A stretch of 64,000 bases of DNA from Mucilaginibacter terrae (GTDB taxonomy: Bacteria; Bacteroidota; Bacteroidia; Sphingobacteriales; Sphingobacteriaceae): positions 372,001 to 436,000 of the forward strand of contig NZ_JAVLVU010000001.1 in assembly GCF_031951985.1 (NCBI RefSeq), in the 5' to 3' direction. Numbering within the stretch: the stretch's first letter is position 1; every line of letters begins with the position of its first letter. The notes beneath the pieces were generated by a model. It was given only the letters and a program-made list of their open reading frames with translations. It was not told the origin of the DNA and ran no database searches. Position numbers and translations under genes: made by a program. This document shows positions 55,643-64,000 of the stretch, piece by piece.

Positions 55643-56365
55643 TTATTTGGAGTAATCCGAGTAGACCGTCTCAACACTGGTCGTTACGGTCTTGCCCAGG
55701 AACGCAGCCTCCATATTTAAGAGGTCTTTTAACGGGAGGTACCGCCGGCCTGTGCTATCGTAGGTAAAGGTCGTTAAAATGCTGAATTTCCCGGCGGTCA
55801 GCGGACCGATCTTGACCGGCTTTTCATTTACCAATCGCAGTGTCACCAGTTGTTTGGTCCGGAGATCCACCGTCAGTAGGACCCGGCAATCCTTAAGGAA
55901 TAACGCATCCATTGGGATCGACGCCGCGTCAAGTTTATAGCTGATCACCAACTGGTCTGCCGTCTCGCCGTCTATTCTGTAAGTTCGCTCGTCTGGTTTG
56001 TCTACCGGCGCCTTTTCCCGTATATTACGGAATATATTTGTTTCATAAAGGGAGGGGGCTTTGCCATCCACAGCAACTACTTTCCATTGCTCGCGGCTGG
56101 CAGACGACGGGTCGAACCTGGCCTCAAGTACTTTTGTTTTCCCTGCAGTGATGGTAGATTCTTTCAGGGCGAAAGCACGGTCGGTAGGTGTCCGCAGGTT
56201 CACCGGGTCAAGAAAAGATCCGTCAAGGCCGTATTTTATAACAGCTGCAGTGACCAGTGAACGCTGCGCAGAGACCTGCGTTGCGGACGCTGATAATATC
56301 AAAAAGGCACACAGCCCAATGATGCGTTTAAATGTGCGGAATAAAAGCATGTTGTCTTTCATCAT
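55643..56365 (-). CDS. Exported protein of unknown function
   Basis: A 240-residue protein with a signal peptide (about residues 10-35, ending TQVSAQR) and a soluble beta-rich domain (LVISYKLDAASIPMDALFLKDCRVLLTVDLRTKQLV). The start at 56365 (MMKDNMLLF) is preferred to 56440, whose extension has no signal-peptide form. It is downstream of the LytTR/histidine-kinase pair on the same strand and could be one of their targets. Confidence 0.65.
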   Translation of the reverse strand: MMKDNMLLFRTFKRIIGLCAFLILSASATQVSAQRSLVTAAVIKYGLDGSFLDPVNLRTPTDRAFALKESTITAGKTKVLEARFDPSSASREQWKVVAVDGKAPSLYETNIFRNIREKAPVDKPDERTYRIDGETADQLVISYKLDAASIPMDALFLKDCRVLLTVDLRTKQLVTLRLVNEKPVKIGPLTAGKFSILTTFTYDSTGRRYLPLKDLLNMEAAFLGKTVTTSVETVYSDYSK

Positions 56366-56481
56366 TGTTTGTTTTTTTGCACAGCTCGCGACCGGTCCGC
56401 AAAGGCGACCGTTTATAGCACGGCCATGACACCTCTGCAAGAACGCGGTCCGTAAGCTGATATCAGAAATTGTTGACGGGA

Positions 56482-57219
56482 TCAGTTGGTCGTATGATCA
56501 GGGGGTGCCGTAAGCATTTTGGTGTTAATGAACTCCAAAAATTCTTTTTTATAAGCGTCGCCGATCGATAGGGGTCGCTCTTCATTCAGGATCCTGACCA
56601 TATTGCCCTCTACTGCCGTCAGATGACTGAGTGAAATAATGAAAGACTTATGGATGCGCACAAAACCTCTCGCAGATAAATGTTCCGAAAGCTCTTTCAG
56701 CTTGAGGTAAGTGATGATCTTTTTCTGATCATCCATATGTATGATCGCATAGTTACTCAATCCTTCGATATAATTGATCCTCCGCGAGTCGATCTTCAGA
56801 AGTTTTCCCTTTTGTTCCGTTTTGACGAATACATAATGGTCCTGCTCGGCAACCGGCTTATTATTGTTGTGGATCGTCCACAAACGGTTGACCGCTTTCA
56901 GAAAACGCAGGAACGGGACCGGCTTCAGCAGGTAATCCACTACCGCATGTTCAAACCCTTCCAGCGCATATTCTTTATAGGCCGTGGTCATGATGATATG
57001 GCTGTCTTTGCTGATCAGCTTCAGCATCTCAATGCCGGTCAGATGCGGCATCTGCACATCGAGGAACACCAGTCCGGGTTTGAGGTCGGTGATCATCTGC
57101 AGTCCCTTTACCGGATGGGTAGCTGTACCCACGACCCGCAGAAAATGTACCTGGCTGATATGCTCGAGCAGCAGGTCTATCGCATGCTGTTCATCATCTA
57201 TTATTACGCAGTCTATCAT
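56482..57219 (-). CDS. LytTR-family response regulator
   Basis: A 245-residue protein. The receiver domain (1-120) has acidic residues DDE at the start and the phospho-acceptor Asp54 (LVFLDVQMPHLTG), with Lys in YLLKPVPF. The C-terminal LytTR DNA-binding domain (about 140-235) has INYIEGLSNYAIIHM and the end FVRIHKSFIISL. It is co-translated with the kinase (4-nt overlap). The target promoters are unknown. Confidence 0.93.
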   Translation of the reverse strand: MIDCVIIDDEQHAIDLLLEHISQVHFLRVVGTATHPVKGLQMITDLKPGLVFLDVQMPHLTGIEMLKLISKDSHIIMTTAYKEYALEGFEHAVVDYLLKPVPFLRFLKAVNRLWTIHNNNKPVAEQDHYVFVKTEQKGKLLKIDSRRINYIEGLSNYAIIHMDDQKKIITYLKLKELSEHLSARGFVRIHKSFIISLSHLTAVEGNMVRILNEERPLSIGDAYKKEFLEFINTKMLTAPPDHTTN

Positions 57220-58286
57220 ACCGTAAATTTTACTTTTAAGTTTACGCGGAAATATTCACCAGTCTCCCGGATCATGAATGAGGAGCGGTCATCATACGTC
57301 AGCTTCAATTGCTGCCGGATATTCTGCAGCCCGACACCATTGGACAGTTCCCGGATCCCTTTACCTTTCTTGTTTTCAATACAGAAGTCAAGCTCGTTCA
57401 CCGTGGTACTGATCAGGATACGCAGCGGATGTTCCGCGTCATGTAGGTCACCGTGTTTGAAAGCATTCTCGACCAGCGTGATCAGTACCAGCGGCAGGAT
57501 ACTAATGGACTGGTCATCGATCTGTTCTTCATAACGGATATTCAAAGCATGGTTGTGACGGCGCTGGTTGATCTCGATCACATTTTTGAGATGCTCCAGT
57601 TCATCCATGATATTGACTTTGCCATCTACACTTTCACTCGTTCCTAATGCATAGCGCATGATATTGGCCAGCATCAGCACGGAGTCCGCTGTTTCTTTGT
57701 CCGTCCTGATCACCTTCCCGTAAATGAAACTTAACGAGTTGAACAGGAAATGCGGATTGATCTGGTGTTTCAATGCCATCAGTTCTGCTTCGGACCTTTG
57801 CTTTTCGAGCATGATGCGCTCCTTACTTTTGTTTACCCATTCCACCAGCAGCGCCACCGAAAGACCGCTGACCAGCGTAAAAAGATAGGAGATCAACAGT
57901 ATCCAGCCTAACGAGTCTTCGGACAACTTGCTGGCGGCCGCGTTGCCGTTCTTACTTCCATACAGATAGTCACCGTAGTTGACACAGAACTTTACAGCGA
58001 ACAGGCTCACCGTGATCAGCAAAGCATCTCTCCGGCTGCGGTGCCCGTGCATTGTGGGAAGGATCACCACGAAGATCAGTATATAAAGGGTGATGACCGA
58101 CTCTGCGACAAAGCTCAGGATGCCCAGGGCAAGCCCGTTCTGGCCTGCGAAATTTCGCAGCGTTCTCTCCGGGGTGACCAGATAGGACAGCATAAAGAAT
58201 GAGCCGTAAATGAACAGGGAGAATACGGTCAGTAACAGTAAACGCCTGCTCTTATATTTAACGAAATTCAAAGTTGCCCGTATCAT
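57216..58286 (-). CDS. LytS/YehU-type sensor histidine kinase
   Basis: A 356-residue protein with about four membrane helices (residues 12-160), then the His_kinase domain with the phospho-acceptor motif ALKHQINPHFLFNSLSFI, and the ATPase N-box VLITLVENAFKHG with GVGLQNIRQQL. It has no periplasmic sensor domain, so a membrane-borne signal is likely. It forms a two-component pair with the LytTR regulator. Confidence 0.93.
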   Translation of the reverse strand: MIRATLNFVKYKSRRLLLLTVFSLFIYGSFFMLSYLVTPERTLRNFAGQNGLALGILSFVAESVITLYILIFVVILPTMHGHRSRRDALLITVSLFAVKFCVNYGDYLYGSKNGNAAASKLSEDSLGWILLISYLFTLVSGLSVALLVEWVNKSKERIMLEKQRSEAELMALKHQINPHFLFNSLSFIYGKVIRTDKETADSVLMLANIMRYALGTSESVDGKVNIMDELEHLKNVIEINQRRHNHALNIRYEEQIDDQSISILPLVLITLVENAFKHGDLHDAEHPLRILISTTVNELDFCIENKKGKGIRELSNGVGLQNIRQQLKLTYDDRSSFMIRETGEYFRVNLKVKFTV

Positions 58287-58320
58287 CGTGTGCTTATCAA
58301 TGGGTGCAGCCGATCCGGCT

Positions 58321-58728
58321 TTATTCGTATTTGATGAAAGTAGCCATTATCTTTTTCTGTTTGATGTCCATCGTAGATGAACTGCTCGTGCCGATCACAT
58401 TCTTCTTCTTTGAACGGGTGACCACGCCCGTACCTGTTTGCGATGTTGATACCACTTCTTCAGTGAGGACCATGATCACGCCGTCAGCCCCTTTGGCCTT
58501 TCCCAGCTCGATCACTTTTTGCTGAGCAGTCTCCAAAGATCCGAATCCTTTCCCGATATCGGTAGTACCCATGGTCGTAAAATTCTTTTTGACATCTTCC
58601 TTGGCCAGGTAAACATCCACGTTCGATGTCGGCGCATAGGTTTTACCAAAATACTTTGGTGAAGAGCATGCGGTCAGCAATCCCGCGACCAGTAGTGTAA
58701 GCATTGCAAATGTTGTTGCCTTTTTCAT
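58321..58728 (-). CDS. Small lipoprotein of unknown function
   Basis: A 135-residue protein with a lipoprotein signal (lipobox LTAC, Cys21). The middle segment (ETAQQKVIELGKAKGADGVIMVL) is like the small alpha/beta domains of YbjQ/RcsF-type lipoproteins, a weak likeness only. It lies 34 nt upstream of the histidine kinase gene on the same strand. Confidence 0.6.
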   Translation of the reverse strand: MKKATTFAMLTLLVAGLLTACSSPKYFGKTYAPTSNVDVYLAKEDVKKNFTTMGTTDIGKGFGSLETAQQKVIELGKAKGADGVIMVLTEEVVSTSQTGTGVVTRSKKKNVIGTSSSSTMDIKQKKIMATFIKYE

Positions 58729-58943
58729 TTTTGATTCTTTTTAAATAATGATCAATAAACAGATGTTTTTTGGGTGGACCCCTTTTACGAATGTTACTTC
58801 GCCAGATCCATGAACAAAAGTATCAGGTATCAGACCGGCACGGAATTCTGTTATGCTAACGGGCATTTTGTCTATGTCAAACCGGAAACCGGGCCGGCAG
58901 CCGAGCAAAAACTTCATGATAGTGTAAGGATTGTAAAAACAGC

Positions 58944-58974
58944 TTGTAGGTATTTAGGTAATTCCCTAAGTTTG
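58944..58974 (+). promoter_or_regulatory. Promoter and ArsR operator before the arsR-type gene
   Basis: -33 TTG (58944-58946), 20 nt, -7 box TAAGTTTG (58967-58974). Between them lies the palindrome TTTAGGTAATTCCCTAAG (58953-58970), also found in diverged form before the dehydrogenase gene (59304-59322). Bound repressor would block the promoter. Confidence 0.7.
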
Positions 58975-58978
58975 TGCT

Positions 58979-59284
58979 GTGAAATTACTGGAAGTGATCA
59001 AATCATTGTCGAATCAAACCCGTTTGGATATCCTCACCTGGTTGAAAGATCCCTTCGCTTATTTTCCGGCCGATGAGTTAACTGACTTTAAGCCGGAATT
59101 AGGGGTTTGTGTCTCTGATATAGCTAAAAAGGCAAAAATGTCTGTACCTACGGTCTCCGTATATCTAAAGAACATGTCGGCAGCTGATCTTTTGGTGGCA
59201 ACAAGAAAAGATCAGTGGACCTACTATAAACGCAATGAAAAAATGATCCAGGAACTGGCTCAGGTGATCAGGGATACTTTATAA
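58979..59284 (+). CDS. ArsR-family winged-helix regulator
   Basis: A 101-residue protein with the ArsR fold: VIKSLSNQTRLDILTWLKDP, then CVSDIAKKAKMSVPTVSVYLKNMSAADLL and a wing (ATRKDQWTYYKRNE). One Cys (residue 49) precedes the recognition helix; there is no metal-binding CxC, so it may sense oxidants or thiol-reactive compounds rather than metals (inference). The start codon is GTG, 4 nt after the -7 box, so the mRNA is likely leaderless. Confidence 0.88.
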   Translation: MKLLEVIKSLSNQTRLDILTWLKDPFAYFPADELTDFKPELGVCVSDIAKKAKMSVPTVSVYLKNMSAADLLVATRKDQWTYYKRNEKMIQELAQVIRDTL

Positions 59285-59303
59285 AAAAAAATTTCACGCA
59301 ATA

Positions 59304-59322
59304 CTTAGGGATTTAGCTAAAT
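59304..59322. promoter_or_regulatory. Probable ArsR operator before the dehydrogenase gene
   Basis: CTTAGGGATTTAGCTAAAT resembles the palindrome at 58953-58970 (TTAGG, central AT, CTAA). It lies 28 nt upstream of the dehydrogenase start and about 20 nt after the regulator's stop. Confidence 0.6.
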
Positions 59323-59349
59323 GTATAAATTACTAAATACATATATATC

Positions 59350-60318
59350 ATGAAAGCAGCAGTGCTTAACGAGTTCGGCTCGACAGAAAAATTTGAAATA
59401 GTTGAAGTGCCAACCCCGAAACCAGGGGTTGATGAAGTATTGGTAAAAGTGATGGCAACATCTGTCAATCCACTGGACTTTCAGGTCCGGCGGGGAGATT
59501 ACAGGAATGAACTGCAACTGCCGGTCATCACCGGGCATGACGTGTCGGGTGTGATCACGGAGGTCGGCCCCGGCGTAAAAAATTTTAAAATAGGCGATGA
59601 AGTTTATTATACACCGGAGATATTCTACGGGAACGGAAGTTATGCGGAATATCATGTTGCCAAAGAAACTATCATCGGAAGGAAACCGAAAAACGTAAGC
59701 CACCTGGAAGCGGCTACGTTTCCTTTAGCAGCCGGCACGGCCTGGGAAATGCTTTTTACGCGGGCTCAGCTTAAGACCGATCAAACAATATTGATACATG
59801 GCGGCGCAGGCGGCGTTGGGATACCAACCATTCAATTGGCTAAGTCTATTGGTGCCATAGTTTACACAACGGCCAGAACCGTACACCATGAGTTTCTTAA
59901 AAGCCTTGGCGCGGATCATGTCATCGACTATGAACGAGAAGATTATATCGACGCTATCCTGAAGCTGACCGCAAATAAAGGCGTAGATGTGGTGATAGAT
60001 ACTATAGGCGGTAACACCCTATCCGACAGTGGTAAGATCCTGGCTCAGATGGGACACGTGGTCACTTTGGTCGATATTGAAAGACCGCAGAACCTGATCC
60101 ACGCCTGGGGCAAAAATGCCACCTATCATTTTGTGTTCACCAGGCAAAGCAGGAACAAACTGGACGAACTCACCAAACTGATTGAGACCGGAACGCTGAA
60201 ACCTGTTTTAAACAAAGTCTTCCCTTTGGCTGAGATCGGAAAAGCGCATAACCTGCTTGAATTCAGAGACAGCGACCCGAACTTTTACGGTAAAATAGGT
60301 ATCCAGATAGGTAACTGA
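59350..60318 (+). CDS. Zinc-free alcohol dehydrogenase / quinone reductase (MDR family)
   Basis: A 322-residue medium-chain reductase with [31 protein letters not shown] and the NADPH motif [16 protein letters not shown]. It is close in type to the protein at 49385 and to enone or quinone reductases. Lies under an ArsR operator-like site and directly downstream of that regulator, so it is the likely regulated target. Confidence 0.92.
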   Translation: MKAAVLNEFGSTEKFEIVEVPTPKPGVDEVLVKVMATSVNPLDFQVRRGDYRNELQLPVITGHDVSGVITEVGPGVKNFKIGDEVYYTPEIFYGNGSYAEYHVAKETIIGRKPKNVSHLEAATFPLAAGTAWEMLFTRAQLKTDQTILIHGGAGGVGIPTIQLAKSIGAIVYTTARTVHHEFLKSLGADHVIDYEREDYIDAILKLTANKGVDVVIDTIGGNTLSDSGKILAQMGHVVTLVDIERPQNLIHAWGKNATYHFVFTRQSRNKLDELTKLIETGTLKPVLNKVFPLAEIGKAHNLLEFRDSDPNFYGKIGIQIGN

Positions 60319-60338
60319 TCATTATTGAACAGACAGAA

Positions 60339-60755
60339 ATGGACGATCAACCGATCTTTTAAACTGCGGATCAAGCGCTGGTTGAATGGCTATATGAAGA
60401 ATTCATCGCTTACTGTGCCGAAGCCATCACCTAAGAGAACGTAGGCAAAAGCACATTCAACGGAAAGGCCGAACTGCTGAGTTATATAAGCTCGGCCTAT
60501 GAAGGAATGACTTTCACCACTGAGATCTCCGGCAAAGAAAATGATATTATCGCCGAACCTGGCCGGATCGTGCTCTGGAACGAAGAAAATGCAATAAGCA
60601 GTTCTTATTGCGACGTCTGGAAGTTTAAGGATGGCCTGATCGAACAGGTGACCTCATTGGTGATCAAACGTTATGCAACAATAGGTCGTACTGCGACCTA
60701 TTGCCATTTTTACGTAATAAAAAGGTCCAAAACGCAAATTATATTGAAACGATAG
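60339..60755 (+). pseudogene. Degenerate NTF2/SnoaL-like protein gene
   Basis: From ATG at 60339 the frame reads MDDQPIF, stop (60360), TADQALVEWLYEEFIAYCAE, a second stop (60432), then ENVGKSTFNGKAELLSYISS, MTFTTEISGKENDIIAEPGR and YCDVWKFKDGLIEQVTSLVI. The last parts fit a nuclear-transport-factor-2/SnoaL-like fold with the typical W-x-F/V-x-D/N-G-x-I/L ending. Two in-frame stops show that it is broken. The shorter frame from 60507 is not a complete gene. Confidence 0.65.
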
Positions 60756-60760
60756 GTTTA
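60740..60760. promoter_or_regulatory. TetR-2 operator before the regulator gene
   Basis: Contains ATATTGAAACGATAGGTTTA, repeated exactly over 21 bp at 61371-61391. AAAC and GTTT form the palindromic arms. It lies between a TTG and a TATATTTG -7 box (60768-60775) of the TetR gene. Confidence 0.75.
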
Positions 60761-60782
60761 ATATAGCTATATTTGAACCATC

Positions 60783-61358
60783 ATGCCGAGAAATAAGGAA
60801 TTTGATTTTGACGAAAAACTGGTGACAGCCCGCGATCTTTTTTGGAAAAAGGGCTATAACGCAACGACGATGAATGACCTGGTTGATCATATGCAGATCA
60901 ACCGGAGCAGTCTGTATCTTGCCTACGGTAGCAAGCACGATCTTTTTTTAAAGGCCCTGGCGAACTACATCCGGCAAAAGGATCAACAGTATACTAAGGC
61001 TGCCAAAAAAAGTGAAAAACCTTTGGAGGCTATCCGTGAGATCATCTATTCGGTGCTCGCCTCTGCGGTCGAAGATACCAACTGCCTGTTCACCAATTCG
61101 GTATTTGAATTGGGCACCACCGATCATGAAGTCGCAGCCATGCTTAAAAAGCAGACCTTGAAAGCGGTCACTCTGTTCGAGCAACTGTTATTACAGGCAA
61201 AAAAGGACGGATCACTACGGTCCGCTAAGGAGCCGCGTGCATTGGCCAACTTTTTAGTATCCGGACTGGTCTCGATCTACAACACGCAGATCCTATTTTC
61301 AGATGCAGAGTTAACGAGACAGACCGCTGAAATTTTGGTAGGTGCTATAGACCAATAA
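60783..61358 (+). CDS. TetR-family repressor (TetR-2)
   Basis: A 191-residue protein starting MPRNKEFDFDEKL, with a TetR helix-turn-helix (ARDLFWKKGYNATTMNDL, then NRSSLYLAYGSKHDLF) and a helical sensor domain with a central DTNCLFTNSVFEL, similar in plan to TetR-1. The -7 box TATATTTG ends 7 nt before the start codon. Operator copies before this gene and before the aldo/keto reductase imply control of both. Confidence 0.92.
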   Translation: MPRNKEFDFDEKLVTARDLFWKKGYNATTMNDLVDHMQINRSSLYLAYGSKHDLFLKALANYIRQKDQQYTKAAKKSEKPLEAIREIIYSVLASAVEDTNCLFTNSVFELGTTDHEVAAMLKKQTLKAVTLFEQLLLQAKKDGSLRSAKEPRALANFLVSGLVSIYNTQILFSDAELTRQTAEILVGAIDQ

Positions 61359-61370
61359 ATTTTTTTATCC

Positions 61371-61391
61371 TATATTGAAACGATAGGTTTA
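61371..61391. promoter_or_regulatory. TetR-2 operator before the aldo/keto reductase gene
   Basis: Exact second copy of the 21-bp element at 60740-60760, here 12 nt after the regulator's stop and 85 nt before the aldo/keto reductase start. A TAAATTTC box lies about 20 nt on from its TTG. Confidence 0.75.
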
Positions 61392-61397
61392 GTTTAA

Positions 61398-62321
<924 letters not shown>

Positions 62322-62354
62322 TACGCCGTCAGGCCAGGATTAAAAATCTACCGG

Positions 62355-62386
62355 TGCCATGATCATAAGCGGTCATGGCATTTTTT
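62355..62386 (+). terminator. Intrinsic terminator between aldo/keto reductase copies 1 and 2
   Basis: Stem TGCCATGA (62355-62362) and TCATGGCA (62373-62380), followed by six T residues (62381-62386). It ends transcription of copy 1, so copy 2 starts from its own promoter or from read-through. Confidence 0.8.
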
Positions 62387-62398
62387 AACCGATAAAAC

Positions 62399-63244
62399 AT
62401 GGAAAAGATCAGATTAAGTAACGACGCAGTAATGCCCATGCTGGGGTTAGGGGTATACCAGTTGACAGACCCGCAGGAATGTGAACGGGCGGTCATCAAC
62501 GCCATTGATGCGGGTTACCGGCTAATAGACACAGCGTCTGCTTATGGCAATGAAAAGGCTGTGGGCCAAGCGATCAAAAATAGCGGCATCAACCGGAACG
62601 AGCTCTTCATTACCACAAAGGTCTGGGTCTCGGATGCTGGCTACGGATCAACGAAAAATGCGATCGAAAGATCACTACAGCGACTGGATGTTGATTACAT
62701 CGACTTGTACCTGGTTCACCAGGCGGTGGGAGACTATTACGGATCCTGGCGGGCAATGAGTGAATCAAATAAAAATGGCACGATCAGAACGCTTGGCGTC
62801 AGTAATTTCTTTCCGGACCGGATCGCCGACCTGATCGCACACCATGAGATCAAACCAGCGGTCAATCAGATAGAGGTTCATCCTTTCTATCAACGTGCGC
62901 ATGAACATCAGTTCCTGCAGCGGAACGATGTGCAGGTGCAATCATGGGCATCATTCGCGGAAGGCAGAAATGATCTGTTCCTTAACGATCTGCTGGCTGG
63001 AATAGGAAGACGATACAATAAGTCGGTTGCGCAAGTGACGCTGCGCTGGCTTATCCAGCGTGGCATCGCTGTTATTCCAAGATCGGCCCGAAAAGAACGG
63101 ATCAAAGAGAATGCAGCAATATGGGATTTCAGCCTTACTGCGGAAGAAATGAGTGCAATCGCCACCCTGGACCGGAAGGTAAGTGCCTTTTTTGACCACC
63201 GGGACCCGGGGATCATTGCGAAATGGGTAGATCGAAAATTCTGA
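62399..63244 (+). CDS. Aldo/keto reductase, copy 2
   Basis: A 281-residue paralog of copy 1, with the same length and clearly related throughout ([62 protein letters not shown]). Tandem duplication is the simple explanation. No copy of the TetR-2 operator was found before it. Confidence 0.93.
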   Translation: MEKIRLSNDAVMPMLGLGVYQLTDPQECERAVINAIDAGYRLIDTASAYGNEKAVGQAIKNSGINRNELFITTKVWVSDAGYGSTKNAIERSLQRLDVDYIDLYLVHQAVGDYYGSWRAMSESNKNGTIRTLGVSNFFPDRIADLIAHHEIKPAVNQIEVHPFYQRAHEHQFLQRNDVQVQSWASFAEGRNDLFLNDLLAGIGRRYNKSVAQVTLRWLIQRGIAVIPRSARKERIKENAAIWDFSLTAEEMSAIATLDRKVSAFFDHRDPGIIAKWVDRKF

Positions 63245-63272
63245 TCATTTATTTATTTAAACAGGAAAGATC

Positions 63273-64000
63273 ATGAGAACAAACACACTGGGAGAACTTA
63301 AAGTTGGTCGCATAGGCCTGGGCACCATGGGTATGTCTGCCTATTACACCATGGGCGAACAGAACGAAAAAGAGGCTCTCCGGACCATTCACCGGGCGAT
63401 CGAACTAGGCGTGAACCTGATTGATACCGCAGAGGTCTACGGACCGTTTACCAATGAGATACTCCTTGGTAAAGCTTTGCAAGGAAGAAGGGACCAGGTA
63501 GTGCTTGCCACTAAATTCGGACTGATCTCCCACGCTGACGGCGGATCTAATACCATAAACAGTAAGCCCGGGAACATCCGCAAGGCAGTAGAGGGATCGC
63601 TCAGAAGACTGAACACCGATCATATTGACCTGTACTACCAGCACCGCGTTGACCCCAACACTCCTATAGAAGATACGGTCGGCCTGCTATCCGACCTGGT
63701 CAGGGAAGGTAAGATACGTTATATCGGTCTGTCAGAAGCTGGCGCGGAAACTATACGGAGAGCGCACGCTGTTCATCCGATCACCGCGCTTCAGAGTGAA
63801 TATTCCCTTTGGGTGCGGGATCCGGAACGGGAAATATTACCTGTCTTGCGGGAACTGAATATCGTTTTGGTTGCCTACTCACCTTTAGGCCGCGGCTTTT
63901 TTACAGGAAAGATCAGGTCGCGTGACCAGATAGCGACTGATGATTTCCGCAGAAATAACCCCAGGTTCAGAGGAGAGAACTTTAACCAGAACCTTGAACT
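63273..64000 (+). CDS. Aldo/keto reductase, YghZ/IolS-like (3' partial)
   Basis: The frame from ATG at 63273 ([20 protein letters not shown]) is open to the right edge. It is a different AKR branch from copies 1 and 2, with [61 protein letters not shown] and [14 protein letters not shown], the pattern of AKR12/13-type reductases. Starts 29 nt after copy 2 and is probably in one transcript with it. Confidence 0.9.
   Translation, partial: MRTNTLGELKVGRIGLGTMGMSAYYTMGEQNEKEALRTIHRAIELGVNLIDTAEVYGPFTNEILLGKALQGRRDQVVLATKFGLISHADGGSNTINSKPGNIRKAVEGSLRRLNTDHIDLYYQHRVDPNTPIEDTVGLLSDLVREGKIRYIGLSEAGAETIRRAHAVHPITALQSEYSLWVRDPEREILPVLRELNIVLVAYSPLGRGFFTGKIRSRDQIATDDFRRNNPRFRGENFNQNLE

Noticed and set aside
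58774..59076. A 100-codon plus-strand frame
   Set aside because: It runs through the ArsR operator and promoter and into the regulator in another frame. The first half has no homology that I can recognise.
60507..60755. An apparently intact 82-codon gene
   Set aside because: It is the 3' part of a longer NTF2-like frame with two in-frame stops upstream, so it is described as a pseudogene.

Overview
The window looks like chromosome of a Bacteroidetes bacterium of the Sphingobacteriaceae type (Mucilaginibacter/Pedobacter-like). The evidence is a SusC/SusD pair, Bacteroides-type conjugative-transposon genes (RteC and a TraA/E/F/G/J/K/L/M/N-like set), LytTR and Crp/Fnr regulators of the usual Bacteroidetes kind, and several promoters with a TAnnTTTG -7 box. 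The genus is an inference. I see no rRNA, tRNA, CRISPR array, insertion sequence or integrase.

Region 1 (1-7.5 kb): a periplasmic thioredoxin-like protein (5' end outside the window) overlaps a SusC-type TonB-dependent receptor, followed by a SusD-type lipoprotein and a bidirectional terminator. Converging on it is a small set: a winged-helix-like regulator, a MauE/DoxX-like membrane protein with a CSC motif, and a small exported two-Cys protein. An XRE regulator follows.

Region 2 (7.6-10.6 kb): a bacteriocin-like locus. It has a 56-residue double-glycine precursor not previously counted among long reading frames, a rhomboid protease broken by a frameshift, a multi-pass membrane protein, and a C39 peptidase fused to an ABC-type membrane domain with no ATPase domain.

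Region 3 (10.7 to about 41 kb): the body of an integrative conjugative element. In order: RteC regulator, two Xis-like helix-turn-helix proteins separated by a structured leader, a Toprim primase-like protein, a candidate oriT, a MobC-like protein, a GATA-rich repeat tract, a DPPY methyltransferase, the relaxase, a ParA-like ATPase and the type IV secretion operon. Then come a very large methylase-helicase (frameshifted), the coupling protein, three paralogous small proteins, an M23 peptidase, an ArdC-like protein, and DUF4099 and Toprim-like proteins. No integrase or att ends are visible, so the element boundaries are open.

Region 4 (41-48 kb): small hypotheticals, a secreted S1/P1 nuclease with a C-terminal OB-like domain, a DUF3606 protein and the NHEJ ligase LigD (no Ku here), then two exported proteins of unknown function.

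Region 5 (48-64 kb): a redox/detoxification neighbourhood made of three local regulons. TetR-1 goes with an SDR, an F420-reductase-like protein, a quinone oxidoreductase and an MFS exporter. ArsR goes with a zinc-less alcohol dehydrogenase. TetR-2 goes with aldo/keto reductases. In each case the same palindrome lies before the regulator and before the first enzyme gene. Between them sit a Crp/Fnr regulator flanked by two copies of a 23-bp FNR-like element, a DUF2971 protein, and a LytTR two-component pair. The third aldo/keto reductase runs off the right edge.
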